Assembly: GCA_943735955.1 (NCBI GenBank)
Contig: OX030965.1
Coordinates: 2,118,701 to 2,182,700, forward strand
DNA length: 64,000 nucleotides
Source of the DNA: Piscicola geometra
Taxonomy: Eukaryota > Annelida > Clitellata > Hirudinida > Piscicolidae
Direction: 5' to 3'
Shown: in pieces, positions 63,973-64,000 of the stretch
How positions within the stretch are numbered: position 1 is the first letter of the stretch
How the letters are laid out: each line of letters starts with the position of its first letter
Notes under the pieces: generated by a model
What the model saw: the letters and a program-made list of their open reading frames with translations, nothing else
Told to the model about the DNA's origin: nothing
The model's database searches: none
Position numbers and translations under genes: made by a program

Positions 63973-64000
63973 CAGCACCATGGGATGGGAGAGCGCAGAA

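Overview
This window is animal nuclear DNA. It has intron-rich genes with GT/GC-AG splice sites, typical metazoan proteins, DNA transposons with target-site duplications, non-LTR retroelement debris, tRNA-like SINEs, and a very heavy load of micro- and minisatellites. An invertebrate is likely (mollusc, annelid, cnidarian or similar), but the sequence alone does not fix the phylum. Most of the long open frames are artefacts of tandem repeats whose unit is not a multiple of three. The real coding sequence is split into short exons.

Four genes can be reconstructed exon by exon. (1) SRP54, the GTPase of the signal recognition particle, runs on the minus strand from its ATG at 7577 down to 3036. 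Eight exons with consistent phases cover the N domain and most of the G domain; the rest lies beyond the left edge. (2) Head-to-head with it, a large secreted or extracellular multidomain protein runs on the plus strand from 8173 to at least 19223. Nineteen exons encode a signal peptide, a PAN/apple-like domain, EGF, two TSP1 repeats, a SRCR domain, six more TSP1 repeats and a fibrinogen-like domain of the type found in contactin-associated proteins. (3) A Boule/DAZ-like RNA-binding protein of the germline runs on the plus strand from about 29.1 to 52.0 kb, with an RRM and the DAZ-family PGQWRW motif. (4) The last three exons of protoporphyrinogen oxidase (PPOX) lie on the minus strand at 61207-63688, with the gene continuing past the right edge. 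A single-pass membrane protein exon on the minus strand at about 25.05-25.69 kb is less certain.

Layout: 0-7.6 kb SRP54 with repeat-filled introns; 8.2-19.2 kb TSP1/SRCR/fibrinogen-like gene; 19.7-21.3 kb hAT copy 1; 22-29 kb mixed satellites, a SINE, a membrane-protein exon and a non-LTR 3' end; 29-52 kb Boule, whose introns hold a 4.66-kb array of an 11/12-bp repeat, 17-, 21- and 28-bp arrays, and hAT copies 2 and 3; 52-61 kb microsatellite-dominated space between convergent Boule and PPOX; 61.2-63.7 kb PPOX. The genes are unrelated in function, so no operon-like cooperation is implied.

The most notable structural points are: three members of one hAT family, each with a perfect 8-bp target-site duplication, one of them inserted inside a (GT)n microsatellite; a separate 731-bp hAT-like MITE inserted in a 25-bp minisatellite; and tandem repeats that start or stop within a few bases of splice sites, G/T-rich after donors and C/A-rich before acceptors, which could pair and loop out introns.
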